Assembly (NCBI RefSeq): GCF_000499385.1
Contig: NW_013654242.1
Span: 1-33,822, forward strand
Direction of reading: 5' to 3'
Source of the DNA: Eimeria necatrix
Taxonomy: Eukaryota; Apicomplexa; Conoidasida; Eucoccidiorida; Eimeriidae
Length of the DNA stretch: 33,822 nt
A program made the position numbers and the translations under genes. The notes under the pieces are model-generated. The model was not told the origin of the DNA, did not search any database, and was given only the letters and a program-made list of their open reading frames with translations. Numbering within the stretch: position 1 is the first letter of the stretch; every line of letters starts with the position of its first letter. Positions 27,227 to 31,142 of the stretch are shown here, one piece after another.

Positions 27227-27595
27227 GGGGCCCTCAGCAAAACGATCAACGTTCATTACAAAGTGCTGCAGCGTTGCTGCTGCTGCTGGGAAAAGCTGCG
27301 AGAGCCGGCTAGGCAGTGCAGCAGCTCTTTGAGCAGCAGCAGCTGCTGCTGCTGCTGTTGCTGCTGCATCTTGTGAGGCAGCAGGCAGCTCCGTCGGCTG
27401 CATCCCTGGCATCATTACTGCTGCTGCTGGTGCTGCTGCTGCTGCTGCAGGCAGCGCTGCCCCAGCTACGGGCAGTACCCCTCCTGCCCCTCCTAAAGCA
27501 GGAGCTGCTGCTGCTGCTGCTGCTGCTGCTGCACCCGGCGCTGCGATTGCAGCAGGCGGCCCTGCTGCAGCAGGCAGCTGCTGGTCCGCCTGCAT
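82..27595 (-). CDS. TRRAP: TRRAP/Tra1-like HEAT-FAT scaffold protein, multi-exon, 3' end beyond the window
   Basis: TRRAP/Tra1 is a very large PIKK-family pseudokinase that binds transcription activators and recruits the SAGA and NuA4/TIP60 acetyltransferase complexes in the nucleus. Assignment rests on colinear similarity, from memory of the animal protein, along about 43 exons. Landmarks are LSLRTIELWVEHLHADF (exon 17130-17263), IKILGKLGGKNRAFLKDA (exon 15197-16918), DSKARQQLVSFAW (9195-9291), LAEVYAHLEESDYR (2339-2509), WERMWIDCCRELNRW (junction 2110/1802) and WRDRLPNDCDAISCWNDLF (538-634). These run from the N-terminal HEAT repeats into the FAT domain; the pseudokinase and FATC would lie left of base 1. 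The exons sum to about 18 kb, roughly 6,000 residues, about twice the equivalent animal segment because of Ala, Gln, Ser and Leu runs. Most exon phases join without frameshift. Open points: the first ATG, exons near 20.3 and 19.5 kb, and a few tiny exons. Shared with TTC1 upstream region. Confidence 0.92.
538..634 (-). CDS. TRRAP: TRRAP exon 42
   Basis: LNAWRDRLPNDCDAISCWND and LFVW match the animal VKTWRNRLPIVSDDLSHWSS and IFMW. The acceptor is GCATCAG|GGGAGG. The donor GTGTG|GTCCGC splits the Trp codon. Confidence 0.92.
830..935 (-). CDS. TRRAP: TRRAP exon 41
   Basis: DAHVPLLLQFQLYVELLEG continues the animal HVHTPLLQAAQQIIELQEA. The acceptor is GGCTGCAG|CCAACC; the donor CCCAG|GTGCGAGG precedes a heptamer tract. 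Confidence 0.87.
1114..1182 (-). CDS. TRRAP: TRRAP exon 40
   Basis: 23 codons with AEVQRLLLQSWRSLPSI, matching the animal ERLVEMASSLAIREWRRLP. The acceptor is GTGGCAG|GAA and the donor ATT|GTAAACCC. Confidence 0.88.
1271..1288 (-). CDS. TRRAP: TRRAP candidate 18-nt micro-exon
   Basis: LQAKCA between GGCTGCAG|TTG and GCC|GTGCAG. Both phases are 0 and the residue count improves the fit to the animal sequence. It could also be skipped without breaking frame. Confidence 0.4.
1346..1432 (-). CDS. TRRAP: TRRAP exon 38
   Basis: 29 codons: TYQSLHEVLYPKGQLETD and RPWFRTEKLQ. The acceptor is GGCTGCAG|ACC and the donor CAG|GTAAACCC; phase 0 on both sides. Confidence 0.8.
1616..1802 (-). CDS. TRRAP: TRRAP exon 37 (FAT domain)
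   Basis: Contains MWIDCCRELNRWNSLHEV, matching the animal HWIRCSKELNQWEALTEY, then AAKLQHWGDIDRLLQLHQ. The acceptor is GTGTCAG|GGAGC and the donor CCAA|GTCAGG. Confidence 0.93.
1803..2109 (-). other. TRRAP intron (307 nt) between exons 36 and 37
   Basis: Three AAACCCT tracts (1809-1846, 1924-1956, 2039-2070) with roughly 75-bp unique spacers. No coding signal seen in the spacers. Confidence 0.75.
2110..2153 (-). CDS. TRRAP: TRRAP exon 36 (44 nt)
   Basis: GMRLDTEERREEVT plus the first two bases of Trp. It joins exon 37 as TWERMWIDCC, recreating the animal LWEDHWIRCS. The acceptor is GGTGCAG|GGC and the donor ACATG|GTGGTG. Confidence 0.8.
2339..2509 (-). CDS. TRRAP: TRRAP exon 35 (FAT domain start)
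   Basis: 57 codons without homopolymers. HLAEVYAHLEESDYRVGV and HSHFGSAKNVLVSNLKA match the animal SLAELYSLLQEEDMWAGL and HGFFEQAQESYEKAMDKA. The acceptor is GCGCAG|CAC and the donor CAG|GTAAACCC. Confidence 0.93.
2683..3316 (-). CDS. TRRAP: TRRAP exon 34
   Basis: Opens SADDGMSSGDSPSK. Its core LLQLDPLPLLPIEVLQHLAL matches the animal MSQCVPPIPIRPCVLKYLGK. An acidic patch FDDDIEPERD follows a Gln run. The acceptor is GCGCAG|CGCGG; the repeat-derived donor is GCAGG|GTTTAGGG. Confidence 0.85.
3317..3863 (-). other. TRRAP intron with a 400-bp degenerate telomere-like array
   Basis: This is a 547-nt intron between exons 33 and 34. Its 5' portion (3463-3860) is a decayed array of TTTAGGG variants on the plus strand with spacers such as TTTGTAGGG and TTTGCGAGGG. 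Its 3' end has a clean AAACCCT tract at 3338-3373. No coding signal seen. Confidence 0.8.
3864..6222 (-). CDS. TRRAP: TRRAP exon 33 (longest exon)
   Basis: 786 codons, very rich in Gln, Ser and Ala runs. Conserved helical islands include LALGCLNTVARLALGPFF, RWEDYLWGTLAAAAPP and a 3' block, FFSIPLTELLLAAALKAAWA. These are consistent with the animal region around NWEAMGNHFWIKQ and LSAFVQLCHISTTLAEKTW. The acceptor is GTTCAG|AGGAGA and the donor GAGAG|GTCCCC. Confidence 0.85.
6420..6663 (-). CDS. TRRAP: TRRAP exon 32
   Basis: Encodes VRMAAAVALLRGLMSG, a Gln run of about 15, then EVYVHLRLLFPLLHEAA. The acceptor is TCTACAG|GTG and the donor CTTC|GTGAGC. The Val-Tyr-Val-His codons form the 14-bp palindrome at 6525-6538. 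Confidence 0.78.
6885..6958 (-). CDS. TRRAP: TRRAP exon 31
   Basis: 24 codons (LRSLTNPKERLLLPGEGSEI...). The acceptor is GCTTTGCAG|GGTTGC and the donor CCC|GTGAGT. It is the only segment here that joins exon 30 (phase 1) to exon 32 (phase 0). Confidence 0.72.
7114..7666 (-). CDS. TRRAP: TRRAP exon 30
   Basis: Contains REGLRNVLLLLGTC, VCWSLQHLTAKLVLLHRPS (animal VLRAVHSLLSRLMSIFP) and EDLLYERILAAISTG. The acceptor is GTCCTCAG|ATG and the donor CACAG|GTCTAAACCC. Confidence 0.83.
7756..7781 (-). CDS. TRRAP: TRRAP candidate 26-nt micro-exon
   Basis: The segment bounded by AAATTCAG|CG and CCG|GTGACA would encode AKKIHLAAP. It bridges the phase-1 end of exon 28 to the phase-0 start of exon 30. 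It is supported only by phase and splice motifs. Confidence 0.4.
7855..8971 (-). CDS. TRRAP: TRRAP exon 28
   Basis: 372 codons from GTGCAG|TGT. Conserved islands: IAVQHMAVLLLSEVSRHLEL (animal YSGHLLLAHIIAKFAIHKK), VIEILDIVLTWERRAV (animal VDLSEVVIKWELQRI) and a basic EKRRKLEN patch (animal VKRFR). The 3' end CAGG|GTTTAGGG fits phase 1; CTT|GTGTCA is an alternative. Confidence 0.84.
9195..9291 (-). CDS. TRRAP: TRRAP exon 27
   Basis: Encodes MAFLETVRVAVRLLVYDSKA and RQQLVSFAWRTA. DSKARQQLVSFAW matches the animal NSKLRRLMTFAW. The donor is GCG|GTAAGC. The acceptor is CTGCAG|CATGG; a repeat-edge alternative, TTTAG|CGC at 9357, is also in frame and would add a Cys run. Confidence 0.87.
9410..10576 (-). 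CDS. TRRAP: TRRAP exon 26
   Basis: The acceptor TTGACCACAG|GCTGGC completes an Arg codon (ARPL-R, as in the animal protein). The exon includes FAAVAAIKVCYALQQSHPD (animal FQAIKIISIIVKNDD), HSLIELFRQYVD and ELLLQAKQLTAFLHYAVSP. The donor TTGTG|GTACGC was preferred over GAGG|GTTTAG because it restores the downstream frame. Confidence 0.85.
10678..11098 (-). CDS. TRRAP: TRRAP exon 25
   Basis: Contains VWRAAAACIAALAFMPATDG and ends SARPL. The animal counterparts are MKICSAIINLFHLIPAAP and DARPL. Only the repeat-derived acceptor TTTAG|GGTTCAG satisfies the phase-1 donor of the previous exon. The donor is CAG|GTGAGC. Confidence 0.85.
11224..11810 (-). CDS. TRRAP: TRRAP exon 24
   Basis: Contains FHDLSRAAMHALKVLLKH and EKFLVGLLHGVSRLLHIHPG, parallel to the animal EAGEACMRKFL and LNVVNRLTSVTRLFPN. 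The acceptor is CTGCTGCAG|CTGCCT; the donor AAGG|GTTTAGGG is repeat-derived. Confidence 0.86.
11923..12290 (-). CDS. TRRAP: TRRAP exon 23
   Basis: Opens RGVVSLRTHLRWMVLLLLLL and continues LAIRFLKLAVLHEDWRPL, a helical region resembling the animal LRIAALNALAACNYL segment. The acceptor CCCTAG|AGAGGG is inside the heptamer tract; the donor is CTAA|GTGAGG. Confidence 0.75.
12342..14227 (-). CDS. TRRAP: TRRAP exon 22
   Basis: About 628 codons, mostly Ala, Gln and Ser runs, with conserved helical islands (LAEELLLLLVAHSCLGYRG, CRETAQRLLLLLPMLIG). The acceptor is GCGCAG|AGGGAAC, joining phase 1. The likely donor AAT|GTGCGT leads into a 51-nt heptamer intron. Confidence 0.75.
14402..14621 (-). CDS. 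TRRAP: TRRAP exon 21
   Basis: Contains GCLALIRLLRVLPPVWSRR, aligned with the animal GGVVSIKFLMERLPLTWVLQ. The acceptor is GTCCAG|GTGCAG. The donor AAGG|GTTTAGGG is supplied by the heptamer tract in the opposite orientation to the GTAAACCC type. Confidence 0.88.
14835..15119 (-). CDS. TRRAP: TRRAP exon 20
   Basis: 95 codons in phase 0. The acceptor is GGGCTTTCCAG|TGT and the donor ATCCAA|GTGAGG. It contains one Gln run in otherwise helical sequence (RQQHELLLQRLLEPQDP). Confidence 0.82.
15197..16918 (-). CDS. TRRAP: TRRAP exon 19 (GKxGGxNR block)
   Basis: 574 codons in phase 0 throughout; the acceptor is TCTGCAG|GTC and the donor CACGAA|GTAAGG. The hallmark MVIKILGKLGGKNRAFLKDA matches the GKFGGSNR block typical of Tra1/TRRAP. 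Poly-Ser, poly-Gln and poly-Ala runs make up much of the rest. Confidence 0.92.
17130..17263 (-). CDS. TRRAP: TRRAP exon 18
   Basis: Contains LSLRTIELWVEHLHADF, matching the animal SQGLRTLELCVDNLQPDF. The acceptor is TTTAG|GGTTTC inside the heptamer tract, so the first codons (Gly, Phe) come from repeat sequence. The donor is CAG|GTAAACCC. Phase 1 in, phase 0 out. Confidence 0.93.
17536..17616 (-). CDS. TRRAP: TRRAP exon 17
   Basis: Encodes DVLKDLWIEFSLLAPARL followed by KHLLPHM, matching the animal HMKDLFVELCLTVPVRL and SSLLPYL almost position for position. The acceptor is CTGCAG|CTCCTG; the donor ATGG|GTAAACCC sits at the edge of a heptamer tract. Confidence 0.9.
17617..18297 (-). other. 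TRRAP intron (681 nt) between exons 16 and 17
   Basis: Contains four AAACCCT tracts (17634-17667, 17775-17812, 17919-17960, 18247-18290) and a CTGCAGCAG-rich cluster at 18040-18160 whose open frames look like chance. Exons 16 and 17 join in frame and give contiguous homology, so no exon is needed here. Confidence 0.75.
18298..18397 (-). CDS. TRRAP: TRRAP exon 16
   Basis: Contains NFSHVLLGLLRVFLRQITPP, which joins exon 17 in phase 1. The combined sequence parallels the animal EFLPLLPNLLQGLNMLQSG. The acceptor is TTTCTGCAG|CAA and the donor CCAG|GTAGGC. Confidence 0.83.
18661..18755 (-). CDS. TRRAP: TRRAP exon 15
   Basis: Encodes MSPVASLVRLFRYLLKAVVG and CRDCEATL, matching the animal PYNYFLLLRALFRSIGGGSH. 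The acceptor is AATAG|GGTTTT (codon split G|GG) and the donor CTC|GTAAACCC. Confidence 0.8.
19013..19560 (-). CDS. TRRAP: TRRAP exon 14 (5' boundary uncertain)
   Basis: This frame contains FSEMSPRLSRLGLEKLLLQ, similar to the animal NEQMLKPHLHKIVNSSMEL, followed by Ala-rich sequence. It ends at ACAG|GTACCA (phase 1), which fits the next exon. The 5' end lies in CTGCAG-rich sequence and could differ by tens of bases. Confidence 0.6.
19561..20255 (-). other. TRRAP intronic, CAG-rich region between exons 13 and 14
   Basis: CAG and CAA-rich arrays at 19655-19690, 19750-19820 and 19885-19945; AAACCCT at 20058-20095; TTTAGGG with AAATTAGGG variants at 20204-20258. I cannot exclude a short exon near 19600-19660. 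Confidence 0.5.
20256..20541 (-). CDS. TRRAP: TRRAP coding segment 13, internal splicing unresolved
   Basis: The acceptor GCGCAG|CTTGTG at 20541 fits the previous phase and opens ALAGPRCCCYLFAARVAASV. The later conserved-looking island LSKQLLFAVDIFDKPDA is in a different frame. An intron inside the CTG run around 20400-20450 is the simplest explanation. The 3' donor was not found with confidence. Confidence 0.5.
20817..21117 (-). CDS. TRRAP: TRRAP exon 12
   Basis: Opens TFAWAFLEYLTPRLSLL (animal LFATILVEYLLDRLPEM). After a Ser run it continues SDEVLLEVYRQFDG (animal SNVELSNLYLKLF). The acceptor is GCGCAG|ACC and the donor CAAG|GTCAGG, leaving phase 1. Confidence 0.83.
21118..21656 (-). other. 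TRRAP intron (539 nt) between exons 11 and 12
   Basis: Built mainly of AAACCCT tracts (21125-21190, 21463-21510, 21617-21650) and a loose array of AAACCCTAATAA-type variants (21287-21385). No conserved frame seen. Confidence 0.75.
21657..21875 (-). CDS. TRRAP: TRRAP exon 11
   Basis: 73 codons in phase 0, including VEEKELLELASSALAFLHP, which matches the animal MKEEKEVLEHFAGVFTMMNP. The acceptor is CGCAG|GGCATT and the donor AAG|GTGAGC. Confidence 0.85.
21876..22245 (-). other. TRRAP intron (370 nt) between exons 10 and 11
   Basis: AAACCCT tracts at 21882-21945, 22048-22088 and 22169-22240 (with AAACCCC variants) separated by about 80-bp unique spacers. No coding signal in the spacers. Confidence 0.75.
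22246..22359 (-). CDS. TRRAP: TRRAP exon 10
   Basis: 38 codons in phase 0, starting CFAYAATTRLQHHVEEGG. The acceptor is GGCTGCAG|TGT and the donor AAG|GTTAGG. It has no homopolymer run and its position is colinear. Confidence 0.72.
22557..23129 (-). CDS. TRRAP: TRRAP exon 9
   Basis: 191 codons in phase 0 on both sides; the acceptor is GGGCAG|ATG and the donor AAA|GTAAACCC. Ser, Ala and Gln runs surround conserved islands such as ETKSFLRSTCIALRCLVYQI and LLTEAFYATVGSALTYAK. Confidence 0.82.
23370..24048 (-). CDS. TRRAP: TRRAP exon 8
   Basis: An Ala-rich exon with conserved islands LLAVLSIRHLVAKLLNFVCD and RMQQETMDLLLLALRIL, matching the animal SIQTMSCKLLLNLVDCIRS and LMRMLEVFVLKFHTIA. The donor CAC|GTGAGG is strong. 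The acceptor GGAG|CGG follows a long pyrimidine tract and fits the phase. Confidence 0.8.
24235..24325 (-). CDS. TRRAP: TRRAP exon 7 (boundaries tentative)
   Basis: The frame EEARLKSCNDLPPELVCTAT resembles the animal LADLVHHVRQHLPLSDLSLA at the expected place. The likely acceptor is the repeat-derived TTTAG|GGTTTGG and the donor CTCGG|GTTTAG. It fits downstream phase, but needs the weaker donor of exon 6. Confidence 0.55.
24366..24490 (-). CDS. TRRAP: TRRAP exon 6
   Basis: Encodes HEAAKLLAASPFVGSLTPVV and ERLMSLELSVFTERID, closely colinear with the animal IAAKHILTTELRNQFIPCMD. The acceptor is GCGCAG|GTGCAC. The donor is AG|GTTAGG (phase 2), or a weaker T|GTCTCC upstream that suits exon 7 better. 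Confidence 0.83.
24658..24866 (-). CDS. TRRAP: TRRAP exon 5
   Basis: Starts LFQAQSRILLFICYLL, matching the animal ADFIAAQIKTLSFLAYII. After a Ser run it continues with ALQQLPQVMVRLLQALKPP, matching QQMVKGMLQLL. The acceptor is CTGCAG|ATTTGT and the donor ACA|GTGCGC. Confidence 0.82.
24867..25095 (-). other. TRRAP intron made of CAG arrays
   Basis: Lies between AAAG|GTGCTG and CTGCAG|ATTTGT. It holds arrays at 24870-24904 and 25021-25092 and no heptamer. Removing it joins EASK to DLFQAQSRILLF in phase and at the spacing of animal TRRAP. Confidence 0.65.
25096..25184 (-). CDS. TRRAP: TRRAP exon 4
   Basis: Twenty-nine codons reading VCLDLLLRFVGLELPPAF and on to EASK. The acceptor is CTGCAG|GG and the donor AAAG|GTGCTG. 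Phase 2 in and phase 1 out match its neighbours, and the distance to the next conserved block equals that in animal TRRAP. The following intron (24867-25095) is made of CAG arrays rather than heptamers. Confidence 0.72.
25185..25565 (-). other. TRRAP intron (381 nt) between exons 3 and 4
   Basis: Three TTTAGGG tracts on the plus strand (25260-25300, 25376-25415, 25520-25564) and the CAG array at 25187-25222. An open minus-strand frame at 25406-25497 was considered and set aside, because exons 3 and 4 join in phase with the right spacing. Confidence 0.7.
25566..25701 (-). CDS. TRRAP: TRRAP exon 3
   Basis: The acceptor is TTTAG|GGAGCG, taken from the telomere-like repeat; the donor is AACGC|GTAAACCC. 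The split codon G|GG starts an open frame containing LTPAQLSVRVGGDAAYCII, colinear with the animal IPRGSLSLKVLAELPIIVV. Length 136 nt keeps phase with the exons on both sides. Confidence 0.8.
25920..26010 (-). CDS. TRRAP: TRRAP exon 2
   Basis: Encodes IYEKLIEAIERQVETYKQTG and a Pro-rich tail, matching the animal segment that begins IYKELPKVV. The acceptor is CTGCAG|ATATAT and the donor CTAG|GTAGCT, leaving phase 1. It is flanked by CAG arrays on both sides. Confidence 0.8.
26285..27595 (-). CDS. TRRAP: TRRAP exon 1 (N-terminal HEAT region)
   Basis: A single open frame of 437 codons from the ATG at 27595-27593 to a CCC|GTAAACCC donor. Low-complexity Ala, Gln, Ser and Leu runs separate conserved helices. 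The 3' end, EECAVRCLAALIEIAKYVKDP, is colinear with the animal segment EENVLICLRIIIELHKQFRPP. The frame stays open to 27682, but only through TTG, and a TAG precedes it. An upstream coding exon (acceptor at 27960) is possible, so the start is provisional. Confidence 0.8.
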
Positions 27596-28472
27596 GGCTC
27601 GTGAACGTACTGCTGTCGTTGCTGCTGCTGCTGCGCTGCTGCTGCTGCTGCGTGGTTTCAAAGGCTTGCTGCGCTGCAGCAAGCGCTACAGTGTGCCTCC
27701 TAAGGAGCGCATACGACTCGATGCATGCTGCAGCAGCAGCAGCAGCAGCAACAGCAGCTCAGAGCGCCGATCTGCAGAGAACGGTTGCTGCTGTTGCTGC
27801 TGCTGCTTCTGCTGCTGTTGTTAACGAAGATTATGCTGTCTAATGGCGCCGTTCCCGCTGCAGACGTGAGGCTCACAGCAGCAGCAGCAGCAGTAGTGGG
27901 AACCTGCTGCTGCCGCTGCTGCTGCGCTGCACGCACTATAGGAATGCAGTGGCGATAAGGTCTGACAAAAGAAAACACCGAAAAAATTAATAAAAACGGA
28001 GAATGGGGCTGCTGCTGCTGCTGCTGCTGCATGCCCTGGATCGAGGCTACGGCTCCAGCAGCAGCTGCTGCAGCTGCTGCCGTGGCTGCAGCCGCCGCAG
28101 CAGCTGCAGCGCGCAGCAGCAGCAACAGGCCGCCGCTGCTGCTGCAGCAGCAGCTTGTCTCACAACCAATGCGGGCTGTTCTAATTTGTATTTAATAAAC
28201 AGGAACAGCCGAAAGCTGCAAATTGATGTTCTCACTGTGTAGCACCCGCACTAGCAGTAACAAGAGCAGCAACAGCAGCAGCAGCAGCAGCAGCAGCAAA
28301 CTGAAGCTCAAGCAGCTTTCACACTAACTTACAGGCAGACGCCTTGAGTCGGTGGTTTTCCTATCTGCTGCTGCTGTTTCCGGTGGCAGCTGTTGCTGCT
28401 GCAGCTGCTGCTGCAGCCACTCTTGCTGTCGTTGCTGCAGCTGTCGCCGTTACATCAGTACCCTCCCGGCTC

Positions 28473-28509
<37 letters not shown>

Positions 28510-28561
28510 GGCTACAGGAGTGACATTCCGATTCTTACCTTTCATAGGGTCCCTATTTAGC
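27596..28561. promoter_or_regulatory. Divergent upstream region between TRRAP and the TTC1-like gene
   Basis: About 1 kb between the two provisional ATGs, with CAG/CTG arrays but no telomere-like heptamers. On the minus strand a T-rich tract followed by TTTTGTCAG (acceptor at about 27960) looks like a real 3' splice site, so TRRAP may have an upstream leader or coding exon. On the plus strand CTTACCTTTCATAG (ending 28547) is a plausible acceptor just before the TTC1 ATG. AT-rich patches at 27970-27995 and 28180-28200 could be core promoter sequence. Transcription start sites cannot be located. Confidence 0.5.
27722..27728. promoter_or_regulatory. TGCATGC motif upstream of TRRAP
   Basis: TGCATGC is a palindrome recognised by some apicomplexan AP2-family factors. 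Here it lies about 130 bp upstream of the provisional TRRAP ATG. The same heptamer occurs twice within exon 9 coding sequence, so chance occurrence is quite possible. Confidence 0.2.
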
Positions 28562-29092
28562 ATGTTGCTGCTGCTGCTTTTGGTGCTGCTGCCTTTGGCA
28601 GCAGCAGCGAGTTGGCTGCTGCGGCGGCCGAGTCGGCTGACTAGACAAGCTGCAGCGCAGCAACAGCAGCAGCAGCAGCAGAAGCAGCAGCAGCAGCGAC
28701 AGGGAGAGGTGCTGCAGGAGCAGCACCGGGACACTCAGCAGCATCCGCACGACAAAGTGGCCTCCAGCAGCAGCAGCAGCAGCAGCAGCAGCGCCAACAG
28801 CAGCAGTGGCAAGGCTCGCAGGCGCCGCTCTGCAGCAGCAGCAGCAGCAGCAGCCGAGGACGCATGCTATGGCAGCAGCCGAGGCGAAACAGACTCTTCA
28901 CAGTCTGAAGCAGAGGAAGACTCTCTGCAGCAGCAAAACAGCTCAGCAGCAGCATCTTCTGCTGCTGCTGCCCGTGCTGCTGCTGCCAGGGCGGCAGCAG
29001 CTGCAGCAGATGCAGCAGTGAAAGCAGCAGCAGATTTGGGCCCCTACAAGCTGCAGCCGCAGTGCGAGGCCGCAGACACGGGTGAGCAAGCG

Positions 29093-29133
<41 letters not shown>

Positions 29134-30091
29134 GCAAGACTGTGCTGCACACAACTCGCCCAGCAGCGCTGCTAGTGCAGCAGCACGTGTGGCGCACAGC
29201 CTCGCAGCAGCAGCAGAGGCAGCAACAGCAGCAGCAACGGCAGAAGTGGCGGCAGCAACTGCAGCAGCAGCAGCAGTAGCAGCAACGAATGCAGACGAAG
29301 TTGCTGCTGAGGCAGAGGCCATTGTTATGGAAGCAGCAGCCACGCAGGGTGCTGCTGCTGCTGCTGCAGTCGCTGTTGCTGCTGAGTCTGCTGTTGCTGC
29401 TGTTGACGCCGCCTCCGATGCTGAAGCAGCAGCCGGACAAGCGGCATCAACAGCAGCAGCAACAGCAGCAGCAGCAGCAGCAGCAGGGATGAACCTTCCA
29501 GTTGCTGCACAGACTGTTGCTGCTGCTCATGCTGCAGGAGAAGCAGCAGCAGCTGCATCTGTCGCAGCTGAAAGCATCCAAGCAGCTGCTGAGGCAGCAG
29601 CAGCAACTGCAGCAGCTGCTGCACACGCAACTGCAGCAGCAGATTCAGTTGCCTCTGTAGCTCGCGCAGCAGCAGCAGCACAAAGCCCGGCTGCCGCTCC
29701 TGCTGCTGCCCTTTCGGAGGATGCAGCAGCAGCAGCAGCTGACACAGCAGCAGCTGACGCAGCAGCAGCTGACGCAGCAGCAGTTGACGCAGCAGCAGCT
29801 GACGCAGCAGCAGCTGACGCAGCAGCAGCTGACGCAGCAGCGGCTGACGCAGCAGCAGCTGACGCAGCAGCAGCTGACGCAGCAGCAGCAACGCCAGCAG
29901 CAGCGGAGGAGCTCGCAGATGCAGCAGCAGACGCAGCAGCAGCCGCAGAAGCTGTGCAGCCGCTTGCTGCGGCAGCAGAAAACACAGCAGCAGCAGCAGC
30001 AGCAGCAGATGCAGCGATTGCTGCTGCAGCAGCTCCCGCCGCGGATATGGAGCCTGACGCTGCCGCGGATGTAGCAGCAGAAGCAGCAGAT

Positions 30092-30122
<31 letters not shown>

Positions 30123-30179
30123 AGAGCACAGCTGAGCTGCTGAGTGGAGTGACACTCATAGGGGATGTCCGTTGCGAAG

Positions 30180-30222
<43 letters not shown>

Positions 30223-30322
30223 AGCAGACACAGACTCAACGCAGCCTTCCACTGCAGCAACGGAGGCCCCGCTGCCGCACGCAGCCGAGGCAGCAGCGGA
30301 GCCAGCAGCAGCAGCAGCGGAC

Positions 30323-30367
<45 letters not shown>

Positions 30368-30561
30368 CCGCGGTTCGAGGAGCTGGACGGAGAGGAAGCA
30401 GAGGAGCAGCTGACAGCAGCAGAACTGAAAGAAAGGGGAAATTGTGAATTCAAAAGTGGAAAAGTTTCTGCTGCGCTGCAGTTGTATGCAGCAGCAATTA
30501 ACAAATTAGAAAAAGAAACTGAAGAAGTGGAGGCCCAGCTAGACGCCCTCGAGATCCGCGC

Positions 30562-30636
<75 letters not shown>

Positions 30637-30731
30637 GTGCGAGGAGGAGCAGGGGCAGCAGGAGGCGGGGGGAGAAAATGGCGAGAAAGAACAGCAGCAG
30701 CAGCAAGAGGAACAGCAGCAGCAGCAAGAGG

Positions 30732-30766
<35 letters not shown>

Positions 30767-30903
30767 GAGCAGCAGCAGCAGCAAGACCCGCGGGAGCACC
30801 CTGCTGCTCATTTGCTGCCAGAGAAAGATTTGCTGCTGTACCGGCAGCTGCTGCAGCAGGTGCAGAAGCTTGACGAGATGCATGCAGTTCTCAAGAGCAA
30901 CAG
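28562..30903 (+). CDS. TTC1: TTC1-like exon 1
   Basis: The first in-frame ATG is at 28562; an open frame extends 5' to 28352 without another ATG. The exon holds the hydrophobic start, the Ala-rich domain, TPR1 and the Gln-rich insertion. It ends AGCAACAG|GCAAGC, a GC donor that reconstructs the conserved SNR of TPR2. Confidence 0.82.
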
Positions 30904-31102
30904 GCAAGCTGCTGCTGCTGCTGCTGGAGCTGCTGCTGCTGCTGCTGCTGCTGCGCATGAGTTTGCTTTTATTTCCCTCATTTTGTTTTTGCTGCACGTT
31001 ATCTAGCTTGCTGCTCTTTGCTGCTGCTGCTGCTGCTGCACACGGATTTGCCTTTGCTGCCCTTCGTTTGCTTCTGCTGCTAGTTACAAACCTTGCTGCT
31101 CT

Positions 31103-31142
<40 letters not shown>

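Noticed and set aside
2870..30997. Many long open frames of poly-Cys, poly-Leu, poly-Ala or poly-Ser on either strand
   Set aside because: CAG/CTG arrays are open in all six frames. Only frames with conserved islands and phase-consistent splicing were kept.
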